This document shows, piece after piece, positions 35,575-47,093 of a stretch of DNA of 64,000 nt. Made by a program: the position numbers and the translations under genes. The notes beneath the pieces are model-generated. The model saw only the letters and a program-made list of their open reading frames with translations. It did not search any database and had not been told where the DNA came from. Within the stretch, counting starts at the first letter, position 1; every line of letters starts with the position of its first letter. Source of the DNA: an uncultured Campylobacter sp. (lineage in GTDB: Bacteria; Campylobacterota; Campylobacteria; Campylobacterales; Campylobacteraceae); NCBI RefSeq assembly GCF_905373215.1, contig NZ_CAJPRT010000007.1, forward strand, positions 50,760 through 114,759. The letters run 5' to 3'.

Positions 35575-36780
35575 CGTTCATCCTTTTTAGAAGATAGAAA
35601 AATTCCCTATTTCCCTCTTTCCCCGTGATTTTACAGGCGCTAGCGTGCAGCGTGGCAAGCCCCAGCTCGGCGCATAGCTGCTCAAATTTCGCTCGCGCGG
35701 CACGCACCGCTTTTTCGTCCTTAAGCACGCCTTTTTTATTTCGCTTGATCTCCGCGCCGACTTCAAATTGCGGCTTAAATAGCACGATGAGAGCGCTTTT
35801 TGCAAGGCTCGCGAGACTTTTTAGGATCAAATTTAGCGAGATGAAGCTCACGTCGCAGGTAATTAGATCAAATTTTTTCTCGCTTGCAAACTCCCTGATG
35901 TCGGTGTTTTCGCGCACGATCACGCGAGGGTCACGTCGCAAAATTTCGCTTAGCTGCGAGCTACCGACGTCAAGCGCAGTCACGCTCTTTGCGCCGCGCT
36001 GCAATAAAATCTGCACAAATCCGCCGGTGCTGCTGCCCACGTCCAAAACATCGGCTCCCGCCAAATTTAAAATATCTTTTTGCAAGGGCTCTGCTTGCAT
36101 AGGCTTCGCACCGCCTTCGTTGCGGCACACGCCCGCCTTGCCGCCCGATTTGGAGGCTTTCGCCGCAATTAAAATCTCTGCCGTCTCGGCATCTGCGTCT
36201 GCTTGCAAAAACTCTGCCGTTTCGACGCCTGCGCTCGTCTGTAAAAATTCGACTGTTTGCTTGCCTGCACCGGTTTGTAAAAGCTTCGCCGTATCGGCGC
36301 TAGTTTTTGCGGTACGGATCGCCTCGGTAGTCGCTTTCGCGCTCTTTGTCGTCGCGGCAGCCGCGCTTGGAATTTTATCAGCCTCGTTCGCGCCTAAAAT
36401 TTTATCCGTAGCCGCAAAATCTACATTTGAAATTTGCATCGTTACTTCGCCCGCTCTTTGCGTCGCTGTCGATTTATTATCCGCGCTCTTTGCGCCGCTG
36501 CACGGCTTTGAAATTTCTGCCGCCGCGCTAGGCGAATTTGCGCCGCAGCTTGCTAAAAGCCCGTTTTCGGCGAGCTCGTCCAGAAAGCCTGCAAGTTTGA
36601 GCGCGCCCCTGCTTACGTAAATTTGATCAATCGCGCTGATTTCGCCGCTCTGCTCGGGCGCGATCTGCGCGGAAGGTCTGTTTTGCACGGCGCCTCGCAG
36701 CAAAATTTTATCCTGCTTTATCAGCGCAGCGGCCTGATTTCTGCTGATTTTAAGCGTATTTGCGACGAGCAGATCAAATC

Positions 36781-36784
<4 letters not shown>
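35564..36784 (-). CDS. tlyA: TlyA family rRNA 2'-O-methyltransferase with a 160-residue insertion
   Basis: 406 residues against about 240-270 usually. N-terminal S4-like domain: MRFDLLVANTLKISRNQAA, followed by IYVSRGALKLAGFLDEL. The methyltransferase part begins near residue 241 with VLDVGSSTGGFVQIL (SAM motif), LITCDVSFISL, and FKPQFEVG, and ends GKEGNREFFYLL. TlyA methylates the 2'-OH of rRNA cytidines. Between the two parts (about 77-238) lies an Ala/Thr/Ser/Lys-rich insertion containing a 12-residue repeat. It overlaps the lipocalin by 11 bp and the upstream ORF by 4 bp (ATGA). Confidence 0.92.
36071..36556 (-). repeat. Low-complexity insertion in tlyA
   Basis: About 486 bp encoding residues 77-238, between the S4-like domain and the SAM motif. 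It is Ala/Thr/Ser/Lys-rich, open in frame, and contains the 36-bp tandem repeat. Confidence 0.75.
36190..36300 (-). repeat. 36-bp tandem repeat in the tlyA insertion
   Basis: On the plus strand TGCAAAAAC (36204), TGTAAAAAT (36240) and TGTAAAAGC (36276) mark three copies at exactly 36 bp. They encode FLQ(T/A)xAxxETAE-type 12-residue units on the minus strand. Confidence 0.8.
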
Positions 36785-39368
<2,584 letters not shown>

Positions 39369-39527
39369 TTAAATTTTAAAATCCCGCGCGCCATTAGAAT
39401 TTTATGCGTCGTTAGAATTTTACATTCCGCGGCGGGTCTGTGCACCCCAAATACTGTGCCGCACAGCCCATTATCGTTAAATTTTGTGGGTCCGCTCGCT
39501 TTAAATTTCGTGTTTAAAAAGGCGCGA

Positions 39528-40262
39528 TCAATTTCCATTGCCGAACTCCTTTAGCGCGCGCTCGTAATCAGCCGGCGTATCGATGCCGATGCTAGCAGTC
39601 TCGATGCCGAGCATCGCGATCTTTTCGCCCGCGCTTATGGCGCGAAGCTGCTCAAGTTTTTCGGTGTCTTCCAGCACCGAGGCGGGCAGGGCGCAAAACC
39701 GCTTTAAATTTCGCACGCTGTATGCGTAGATGCCGATGTGTCCGAGGTAGCACTCGCATGCCGCGCGCGGGTAGGGGATGAGCGAGCGCGAAAAATAGAT
39801 CGCAAAGCCTGCGTTATCAAGCACGAGCTTGACTAAATTTGGATCTCCTGCCGCCTGCTGGCTTATGTATTTATAGCAGCTCGCCATAAATGCGCCCTTT
39901 TGCGCGATCATGGCGTTGGCGAAATCTTTAAATTTAATCAAATTTTCGCTCTCAAAAAAGGGCTCGTCGGCTTGGATATTGATGATGATCTCGTCCTCCG
40001 CAAGCGCTGCGTTTGCGACCGCTTCATTGATCCGATCGGTGCCGCTTTGATGCTCGCGCGCGGTGAGGACGGCGTCAAAGCCGTAATCTTGCGCGATTTT
40101 TAAAATTTGCGGCTCATCCACGGCGATTAGCACGCGGTCCGCCTTTGCGGCATTTTGAGCTGTTTTGATAAACATCGGCACGCCGTCAAACTCACATAAA
40201 ATTTTATTTTTAAAGCGCGTCGAAGCAAGGCGCGCGGGGATTACTATCATTTTTTTATCCAC
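39528..40262 (-). CDS. kdsB: 3-deoxy-manno-octulosonate cytidylyltransferase KdsB
   Basis: 244 residues. IVIPARLASTRFKNKILCEF (about 6-25) is the nucleotide-binding start, followed by IQADEPFF (about 96-103), YFSRSLIPYPR, and HIGIYAYSVRNLKRFCAL. It makes CMP-Kdo for lipid A inner core synthesis in the cytosol. It overlaps the thrC stop by 16 bp; after it 174 bp lead to ligA. Confidence 0.95.
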   Translation of the reverse strand: MDKKMIVIPARLASTRFKNKILCEFDGVPMFIKTAQNAAKADRVLIAVDEPQILKIAQDYGFDAVLTAREHQSGTDRINEAVANAALAEDEIIINIQADEPFFESENLIKFKDFANAMIAQKGAFMASCYKYISQQAAGDPNLVKLVLDNAGFAIYFSRSLIPYPRAACECYLGHIGIYAYSVRNLKRFCALPASVLEDTEKLEQLRAISAGEKIAMLGIETASIGIDTPADYERALKEFGNGN

Positions 40263-41800
40263 TCCATTATGGCGTTTTTGATCTCGCTTTGCTCCACGAC
40301 GCTGGAGTGTACCTGCGGCGCGCTAAAAAGGCGCGAGATCTGCGGCGGAATATCGCTGCGGAATTCCTTCGAAAGCGCGATCATATCGGCCCTTTCGTCC
40401 TCGCAAGCCCTGCCTTTGATCGCGCCGATCATCGACGGCGTAAATTTGATCCACTTCGCGGTCGAAATGACGAGATTTAGGCGGCTTTCGTCAAGTAGCT
40501 TAAAGCAGGTCGCCGTGTGCGGGTCTACGAGCACGCCGTGGTTGCTTTCTTGCTTGATAAACTTAGCACACTGCGTATCGTCGCAAAAATCCGCCTCGAA
40601 GACCTCGCGCAACTTCGCAAGCTCGCTCTCACTGAGTTTGTAAAATTTGTCTCGCGCCAGGCTCTGTATCAGCTCGCTCGTGCGCGCATCGCCGAACATA
40701 TCGCTAAGCAGCCGCTCGACGTTGGAGCTAACTAAAATATCCATCGCAGGGCTGATCGTGCGGATGAGCTCGCGCTTTCGCAGGTCGTAGATGCCGCGCG
40801 TAAAAAGCTCGGTCAGGATATTGTTCGCGTTTGAAGCGATCTTGATTTTACCGATCTTTGCGCCCATCTTTTTGGCGAAATATGCTCCCAGCGCGTTACC
40901 GAAATTTCCGCTAGGCACTATGACGTCGAAGGTGTTAAATTTAGCGCTTGGTTTTGCGCTCTGTGCGCTGTTTGCGCTCGCTACGGCGCCAAAATTTTTG
41001 CCGCCCGCCGTGCACTGATCGCTTTGCTTTAAATTTTGCTCAAAGCTCAATACGCCGTGCTTTGAGAAATAGATGCTAGCATAGAGGTAGTAGATGATCT
41101 GAAATAAAATCCTGCCGAAATTTACCGAGTTTGCGGCGCTTAAGTTTAAATTCGCCCGCGCGAGCTCGTTTTTGAAATCCTCATCAGCCAGCAGCGATTT
41201 TAGCGCGCGCTGCGTATCGTCGAAGTTGCCGCGCACGCCTAAAATTTTAAGATTTGCCGCGCTTTGTTTGACCATCTGCTGGCACTGTATCTCGCTCGTG
41301 CCGCCCTGCGGATAGAGGCAGACCGCTTTGATGTTTTCGTCGTCCGCAAAAGCCTCTAGCGTCGCAGGTCCCGTGTCGCCGCTCGTGGCGCACATTATCA
41401 AAAATTTTTCATTTCTAGCTTTTGCGATGCTTTTTAAAAGCGCGCCGAAGGGCTGCAGCGCCATATCCTTAAACGCGAGCGTCGGACCGTGGTAAAGCTC
41501 CAAAATATAGGCATTTTCGCTTAGCTTTTTGATCTGGACGGGGCAGGCGGGATTTTCAAATTTATCGTAGCGCTTTAGCGCGTCTTCAAAGACCTCGCTG
41601 CTTACGTCAAAATCGAAGCTTTCGATGATTTTAAGCGCGATCTGTTTGTAGCTCAGATCCTCGCACTGCTTAAAAAAATCCTCGCTCAAAAGCGGCAGCC
41701 TCTCGGGGCTAAAAAGCCCGCCGCCGCTCGCGCTCGGATTTAGCAGCGCGTAGCTAAGATCCGCTTTTTGCGAAAAATCTCTCGTAGAAACCAGTTTCAT
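40247..41800 (-). CDS. thrC: Threonine synthase ThrC with a small insertion
   Basis: 517 residues. The PLP Lys is in LAFKDMALQPFGALLK (about 109-124), followed by the phosphate-binding CATSGDTGPATLEAF and the VIVPSGNFGNALGAYFAKKMG stretch. It makes threonine from O-phosphohomoserine. Residues about 253-288 (from LKQSDQ to KFNT, about 35 residues) are an Asn/Ala/Ser-rich insertion just before the VIVPSGNFGN strand, where other Epsilonproteobacterial ThrC have only a short link. A gap of 120 bp separates it from argB. Confidence 0.93.
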   Translation of the reverse strand: MKLVSTRDFSQKADLSYALLNPSASGGGLFSPERLPLLSEDFFKQCEDLSYKQIALKIIESFDFDVSSEVFEDALKRYDKFENPACPVQIKKLSENAYILELYHGPTLAFKDMALQPFGALLKSIAKARNEKFLIMCATSGDTGPATLEAFADDENIKAVCLYPQGGTSEIQCQQMVKQSAANLKILGVRGNFDDTQRALKSLLADEDFKNELARANLNLSAANSVNFGRILFQIIYYLYASIYFSKHGVLSFEQNLKQSDQCTAGGKNFGAVASANSAQSAKPSAKFNTFDVIVPSGNFGNALGAYFAKKMGAKIGKIKIASNANNILTELFTRGIYDLRKRELIRTISPAMDILVSSNVERLLSDMFGDARTSELIQSLARDKFYKLSESELAKLREVFEADFCDDTQCAKFIKQESNHGVLVDPHTATCFKLLDESRLNLVISTAKWIKFTPSMIGAIKGRACEDERADMIALSKEFRSDIPPQISRLFSAPQVHSSVVEQSEIKNAIMEWIKK

Positions 41801-41920
41801 CTTTTTCCTTTTTAAAATTTTAAAATTTACGCCCGCCTAGGCGCTTTAAATTTGATCGTTTGGACTTTTTGCACGGACTTGCGGCATTGCGGTTTTAAGC
41901 CTGCCGCATCCGCCTCGCGC

Positions 41921-42778
41921 CTAAATTTCTTCCTTTATCAAACTTCCTATGCCGCCGTCCGTGAAAAGCTCAAGCAGGATCGAGTGCGGAATTTTGCCGT
42001 TGATGATATGCGCGGCATTTGCGCCGTTTCGCACGCATTGCAGGCACGCATCGACCTTTGGGATCATGCCGCCTGCGATCGTGCCGTCCTTTTTAAGCTT
42101 CGAAATTAGCGCGGCATCGAGTTTGCTGATTAAATTTCCCTCTTTATCAAGCACGCCGTCAATGTCGCTTAAAAATATCGCCTTGCTCGCTTTTAGCGCG
42201 GCTGCGATCCTGCTGGCGCAGAGATCGGCGTTAATATTAAAGCTCACGTTTTCGTCTGCTTCGCCGCCCGCAAGCGGGGCGATCACCGGCAGATAGTCCT
42301 TTTGCAGCAGGTCGTTTATCAGTTTGGTGTTTACCTCGGTGATCTCGCCTACGAAGCCGTATTTTTTCTCATCGAGGAATTTTGCCTTCAAGAGCCCGCC
42401 GTCCTTGCCGCTGATGCCGATCGCTGGCGCGCCGTTTTGGTTCAAAAGCGCCGTGATCTCTTTATTTACCGCGCCGCTTAACACCATCTCGGTAATTTCG
42501 ATCGCGTCTTTACTCGTTACGCGAAGCCCGTCCTTAAACTCGCTCTGCACGCCGATCTTATCCAGGGTCTGATTGATCTTTTTACCGCCGCCGTGCACGA
42601 CGATAATCTTGATGCCGACCATATGCAAAAGCACGATATCGCGGGCAAAATCAAGCTTGAGCGTATCGTCGGTTTGCGCCGCGCCGCCGTATTTGACGAC
42701 AAAAATTTTATCTCTAAATTTACGGATATAGGGCAGCGCAGAGATGATGACTTCGGCGGTTTTGCTCTTTTTTATCAT
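41921..42778 (-). CDS. argB: Acetylglutamate kinase ArgB
   Basis: 285 residues. Amino-acid kinase signatures: VVKYGGAAQTDD (about 28-39), VVHGGGKKINQTL, and GISGKDGGLL; the ATP end has GGMIPKVDACLQCV. It phosphorylates N-acetylglutamate in arginine synthesis. It begins 18 bp after the lpxK stop. No obvious promoter separates it from lpxK, so it is probably in the same run. Confidence 0.95.
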   Translation of the reverse strand: MIKKSKTAEVIISALPYIRKFRDKIFVVKYGGAAQTDDTLKLDFARDIVLLHMVGIKIIVVHGGGKKINQTLDKIGVQSEFKDGLRVTSKDAIEITEMVLSGAVNKEITALLNQNGAPAIGISGKDGGLLKAKFLDEKKYGFVGEITEVNTKLINDLLQKDYLPVIAPLAGGEADENVSFNINADLCASRIAAALKASKAIFLSDIDGVLDKEGNLISKLDAALISKLKKDGTIAGGMIPKVDACLQCVRNGANAAHIINGKIPHSILLELFTDGGIGSLIKEEI

Positions 42779-42796
42779 AAAATTCCTTTAAAAACC

Positions 42797-43936
42797 TTAT
42801 TTTATCATAGCTTGGTTTATGTAGTTTTGAATTTTGCGGATAAAGTTTTCGCTTAGCTTTAAATTTAGCAAAATCACCGAAATTTCCGCGCCCAAATCCC
42901 TTAATTTCACGTAATCTTTCGCCGTGCAAAGGATATGCTCCGCATCCTCGCGCCTTAGCAGCTCTAAAATCTGCTCTTTTTTGAAATCATAATGGTCGGG
43001 GAAAAATGCGTGGGCTTTTGCGAGTGGCAAAAACGCTTGCAAGCGCCAAGGCTTGGCGATGGCGCTGATTAAAATCGTGCGGGATCTCTCAAAGTTCGCC
43101 TCTTTGGAGTTTGAAATTTTATCCGCAGCCGCGGGGTTTAAATTTGAAATTTCATCCGCGGCGCGATTTAAATTTAAATCCGAAATTTCATCCGCGGCGC
43201 GATTTAAATTTGAATCCGAAATTTTATCCGCGGCGAAATTTGAAATTTCATCCGCAGGATTTGAAATTTCATCCGCGCCGTTTAGCTTACTTTGCAGATC
43301 GGCCGCCGAAATGATCTTAAAGCTCTGCGAAATATCGCTTTGCGCGGGTATGAAATCCGCAAATTTATAAAAAAACGGCGGGTAGCGATACGCGGCGAAG
43401 GGCAGGCAAAAGGGCAGCTTCGGCGCGCTTTGCGGGCGCAGCAAGATATCAAATTTAGAGATATTAAATTTAGAAAACCCGTCGTCTAAGATCACCAGCT
43501 CAAAGCCGAGAGTTTGCGCGCGCAAAATCCCTGCAGCGCGATCTTCGCTGACGATTACGTTTGCGCCGCGCAAAAACAGCGCGTATTCCATCGCCTCATC
43601 TCCGCTTTGTCCCACGTCGCAAAGTATCCGTCCACCGAGCGCTACTTCGAGCAAGCCTCTGCTTTTGCGCCCGTATCCGCGAAGGATGATGCAGGTTTTG
43701 AGCTCCCCGTTAAATTCTTTAAAAAGCGCTCGCACTAGCGGGGTTTTGCCGCTTCCGCCGAGGGTTAAATTTCCGACGCTGATTATTGGAATTTTAAAGC
43801 TCTGCGGCTTAGCAAAGAGCCTTTTTAGGCAGACGATAAACGTATAGAGCATCGATAGCGGCGCTAAAATCACTCCTAGCGCAAGCCACGCGGGGCTCGG
43901 GTCGTATAAGTTTCGCTCGATTAGGAGTTTAAACAC
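42797..43936 (-). CDS. lpxK: Tetraacyldisaccharide 4'-kinase LpxK with an in-frame tandem repeat
   Basis: 379 residues against about 310 in C. jejuni. N-terminal membrane anchor and PSPAWLALGVILAPLSMLY, then the Walker A IISVGNLTLGGSGKTPLV (about 50-67). The later motifs VILDDGFSK and AFFPDHYDF are typical. It phosphorylates the lipid A disaccharide at the inner membrane. Residues about 219-275 are tandem (A)ADEIS-type repeats located between IISAADLQSKL and the ILISAIAKPW strand. The 3' end of the DegT gene overlaps its start by 8 bp. Confidence 0.93.
   Translation of the reverse strand: MFKLLIERNLYDPSPAWLALGVILAPLSMLYTFIVCLKRLFAKPQSFKIPIISVGNLTLGGSGKTPLVRALFKEFNGELKTCIILRGYGRKSRGLLEVALGGRILCDVGQSGDEAMEYALFLRGANVIVSEDRAAGILRAQTLGFELVILDDGFSKFNISKFDILLRPQSAPKLPFCLPFAAYRYPPFFYKFADFIPAQSDISQSFKIISAADLQSKLNGADEISNPADEISNFAADKISDSNLNRAADEISDLNLNRAADEISNLNPAAADKISNSKEANFERSRTILISAIAKPWRLQAFLPLAKAHAFFPDHYDFKKEQILELLRREDAEHILCTAKDYVKLRDLGAEISVILLNLKLSENFIRKIQNYINQAMIK
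43113..43280 (-). repeat. In-frame tandem repeat in lpxK
   Basis: Six units, each starting GAAATTT(C/T)ATCCGC on the plus strand, at 43113, 43146, 43182, 43218, 43242 and 43263 (steps 33, 36, 36, 24, 21 bp). All steps are multiples of 3, so the frame is kept. Confidence 0.9.
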
Positions 43937-45065
43937 GATTTTGCGCTATCTCTTTGATCTGCTCGCAGATGTAGCTCACATCGTCGTCGCTAAGCGCCGT
44001 GTAGATCGGCAGGGATAAAATTTGCTGATAGTTTTTAAGCGCATTCGGGAAATCATTGACCTTGTAATTATATTTGCTTTTATAGTAGCTTAGCAGATGC
44101 ACCGGCACGTAGTGCAGCGATACGCTTACTCCGCGCGCGATCAGTGCTTTGGCGAAATCGTCGCGATTTTTGTCGATCTTTACGATGAATTGAGTGTAGA
44201 TATGCTCCTCGCTGTCGCTTGGAAGCGTCACGTGCGGGCAGTTTGCGAGCTGTTCGCGGTAGGCTGCGGCGATCTGCTTGCGGCGCTTTATAAAGGCGTC
44301 GGTTTTTTCAAACTGGGCGATCGCGTAGGCGGAATTTATGGCGTTAAGATCGTATTTTTGACCGATGCGATCGACGTCGTAGGTAAAGGACATGTTGCCG
44401 TCTTTGTAAAAGGCGTCCCCTACGATGCCGCCATTTCTTAAAATTTGTGCGGCGTTTGCGATCTCATCGTCGTTCGTGACGAAAAAACCCGCCGTAGAGA
44501 TCGCGTCTTGCGCTTGAGGATTGATCTGAAAGCACGATATGAGCGAGCTTTTAAGCGCTCCGATTTTTGCGCCTTTATAGGTAGCGCCCATAGCGCGGCA
44601 CGCATCGTCTATAAGGATGATATTTTCGCTTTTGGCGACCTCGCTGATGGCGTCTATATCCGCAGCAAGCCCTGCGATGTGCGAGATGAAAGCGCATTTT
44701 AGTTTCTTGTGGCGGTTTTGATCTATCGTGCGAGCAAGGCTTTCGCTCGTGATGTTAAAGCTTATCGGATCGATATCTACGAAAACGGGCTCTGCGTCGA
44801 AGTGACGGATCACTTCGGCAACGTTGGGGAAGGAATTTACGGAGCATAAAATTTTATCTCCGCGCTTAATATCCATTGCACAAAGAGCCAGATGCAGCGC
44901 CGTCGTGCCGCTCGTAGTCGATACGGCATGCTTTACGCCGAAGTACTTACAAATATCCTCTTCAAAAATTTCGCTATATCTTATATCGCTGTTATAAAGG
45001 GCGCTTTTAATTAAATCTTCCTCTTTTTTATCGATTTGAGCCTTATAAAACGGTATCTCTTTCAT
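43929..45065 (-). CDS. DegT/DnrJ/EryC1/StrS family protein lacking the PLP lysine
   Basis: 378 residues. The family fold is clear: KHAVSTTSGTTALHLAL (about 50-66), SVNSFPNVAEVIRHFDAEPVFVDID, and LIDDACRAMGATYKGAKIGAL (about 151-171), with the Asp for PLP N1. Where active aminotransferases have the Schiff-base Lys (SFH-x-x-K-x-ITTGEGG) this protein reads CFQINPQAQDAISTAGFF (about 180-197), with no Lys. Family members modify nucleotide sugars for glycans. It lies between nadE and lpxK, so a surface-sugar role is plausible. Activity as an aminotransferase is doubtful. Confidence 0.85.
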   Translation of the reverse strand: MKEIPFYKAQIDKKEEDLIKSALYNSDIRYSEIFEEDICKYFGVKHAVSTTSGTTALHLALCAMDIKRGDKILCSVNSFPNVAEVIRHFDAEPVFVDIDPISFNITSESLARTIDQNRHKKLKCAFISHIAGLAADIDAISEVAKSENIILIDDACRAMGATYKGAKIGALKSSLISCFQINPQAQDAISTAGFFVTNDDEIANAAQILRNGGIVGDAFYKDGNMSFTYDVDRIGQKYDLNAINSAYAIAQFEKTDAFIKRRKQIAAAYREQLANCPHVTLPSDSEEHIYTQFIVKIDKNRDDFAKALIARGVSVSLHYVPVHLLSYYKSKYNYKVNDFPNALKNYQQILSLPIYTALSDDDVSYICEQIKEIAQNRV

Positions 45066-45075
45066 AAATCTCTCC

Positions 45076-45879
45076 TTAGTGTGCGGGCTCTATGCGAGCA
45101 ACCGCGGGCGCGCGAAGCTTAAAATTATTTTTAAGAATTCTACGGACGATAAATTTTACCAGCTCTTGATTGTGGCGCGAGTTTTGCAGATATTTTAGAT
45201 CGTTTGCGTTTATTCGCTCGCCTGAGCGAAATTTCGTCCGTAGCGCTTCGTGCGAAAAAATATCTCTTAGCACGCTATCTAAAATCTCGTAGCTGTATCC
45301 AAGCTCACGTTCGTCGCTTTGGTTTTCCCATAGATCGGCGCTTGGGGCTTTTTTGATGATCGCATCGTCTATGCATAAAATTTTTGCGAATTTAAACAGA
45401 TCGCTTTTAAAAATTTCTCCGATCGGATTAAATGCGCAGGCTAGATCTCCGTAGATCGTGCCGTAGCCTAGCATCCTCTCGCTAAGATTGCTCGTGCCTA
45501 CGACTACGCCACGCTTAGCCGCGCTGTAATCATAAAGCAAGCTCATGCGTATTCGCGCAGCGAAATTTCCGATGCGAAGAGCGCTTGCGCCAGGATTTAA
45601 AGCGGTAAAATTTTCTACAAACGGCGCGATCTCTTGGATTTCGTAGGGGATATTAAAGGATTCGCAGTGAAAGATGCCGTCTGCCATATTTTCTAAATTT
45701 GAACCCGCGCTAGGCAGGATAAGCCCGTAAGTAGGGATCTCAGTAAGTGCACAAAGCGCGGAAACCACGGCGCTGTCAAGCCCACCGCTGATGCCTACTA
45801 CAAAGGCGTTCGCGCCCGTCTCATCGAGTCTCTCCGATAAAAAATCGGTCAGTTGCGGCAGCAAATCGTCCAAAAACAT
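45076..45879 (-). CDS. nadE: NH3-dependent NAD synthetase NadE
   Basis: 267 residues. The ATP pyrophosphatase loop is VGISGGLDSAVVSALC (about 28-43). VVGTSNLSERMLGYGTIYGDLACAFNPIG (about 126-154) and KKAPSADLWENQSDERELGYSYEILD are NadE-typical. There is no glutaminase domain, so ammonia is the donor. It is the first gene of the run to lpxK, with 10 bp to the DegT gene. The MBL hydrolase is divergent, 95 bp away. Confidence 0.95.
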   Translation of the reverse strand: MFLDDLLPQLTDFLSERLDETGANAFVVGISGGLDSAVVSALCALTEIPTYGLILPSAGSNLENMADGIFHCESFNIPYEIQEIAPFVENFTALNPGASALRIGNFAARIRMSLLYDYSAAKRGVVVGTSNLSERMLGYGTIYGDLACAFNPIGEIFKSDLFKFAKILCIDDAIIKKAPSADLWENQSDERELGYSYEILDSVLRDIFSHEALRTKFRSGERINANDLKYLQNSRHNQELVKFIVRRILKNNFKLRAPAVARIEPAH

Positions 45880-45974
45880 AATATTTAGCCTTAAAATTTT
45901 ACGTTAAATTGCGCGAATTTTAACTATTTTTGGCTAAATTACGGCTTTAATTTAAGCTTAAAAGGAGGATTTAA

Positions 45975-46574
45975 ATGCAAATTTTAAAAAAAGCTTTCGG
46001 TGAATACGTGACGAACTGCTACATTCTAAAGGGCGAGCAGGGCGATCTGGTGATCGATCCGGGACAGGGCAGCTTTGATTGGGTGATGCAAAATACGGGA
46101 AAGATCGCCGCGGTTTTGAATACGCATGGGCATTTCGATCATGTTTATGATGACGCGAAGCTGCAAAGGGCGGGCGCTAAAATTTATATCCACGAAAGCG
46201 ACGCTTTTATGCTGCGGGCGGATCCTTTTGAGACGATGCCCGAGCCCATAGAAGCTGATGTACTCGTAAAAGGGCAGGAGCAAAGCTTTGAAATAGCAGG
46301 CTTTAACGTTAAATTTAGCCTTTTTGCAGGACATACGCCGGGCAGCTGTATGATCGAAGTGGGCGGCGTGATTTTTAGCGGCGACGTCATATTCAAAGGC
46401 TCTATCGGCAGGTGGGATTTTCCCTTTTCAAGCGGCGCGCAGACGAAAGAGTCTTTGCATAAAATTTTGCAGATAAAGGGCGATTTTGCGCTATATCCCG
46501 GACACGGTCCGAATACGAGTCTGCAGGCCGAGAGGCAAAATTTAAAATATTTTTTGCAGCTTTTAAAGCGCTGA
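45975..46574 (+). CDS. MBL-fold metallo-hydrolase (glyoxalase II-like)
   Basis: 199 residues. The metal site is NTHGHFDHVYD (about 49-59, HxHxDH), followed by LFAGHTPGSCMIEVG with the next His (about 119), and GDVIFKGSIGR-D with the Asp (about 137) and ALYPGHGP (about 177). It is a member of the family next to nadE in Campylobacter (Cj0809c-like position). The substrate is unknown. AAAGGAGG precedes the ATG. Confidence 0.9.
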   Translation: MQILKKAFGEYVTNCYILKGEQGDLVIDPGQGSFDWVMQNTGKIAAVLNTHGHFDHVYDDAKLQRAGAKIYIHESDAFMLRADPFETMPEPIEADVLVKGQEQSFEIAGFNVKFSLFAGHTPGSCMIEVGGVIFSGDVIFKGSIGRWDFPFSSGAQTKESLHKILQIKGDFALYPGHGPNTSLQAERQNLKYFLQLLKR

Positions 46575-47093
46575 TAGTTTAAATTTAACCGCGCTTCGTC
46601 GCGCAAAGAGCGGTGAAGTGGTGTAAAGCTGGTCGGCGTTCGAGATTTATACCGCTTTGCTCGCGGGCACTGGAATTGATGCCGCTTGACTCGCATTGCA
46701 GGCGCCGAAATTTACCGCTTTATTTGCCGCTGCGGGCGTTAAATTTTGCGCTGCGTTCGCACGATGCCTGCACCAGCATGCGCTGCGCAGATAAAATTTT
46801 AAAATTTACCGCCGCTTGATTAAATTTAGCAAAATTTCGCGCCGCTGCGCATGCAAGACGCAAAGCGTAACGCAAAAGCAAAATTTAAAATTCGTGCTGC
46901 CGTGCGTGTAAAGCGTAGCGCAAAAGGCGAAATTTAAAATTTGCGCCGCCGTACCGACCCTGGCCGCTACAATGCGATCCAATCCGACTCGAGTCCGCCA
47001 AATTTAGCTAAATTCCGCGCTCTGTCGAATGCAAAATTTTCCCCGCGAACTGATTAAATTCAGTAAAATTTTACGCGTTTTTAGAAATGCAAA
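46575..47093. repeat. 519-bp gap with tandem and degenerate repeats
   Basis: AAATTT-anchored phrases fill the gap. Positions 46862-46957 contain two copies of a 48-bp unit beginning AAAGCGTA(A/G)CGCAAAAG (at 46862 and 46910), differing at a number of bases. No gene is supported. Confidence 0.6.
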
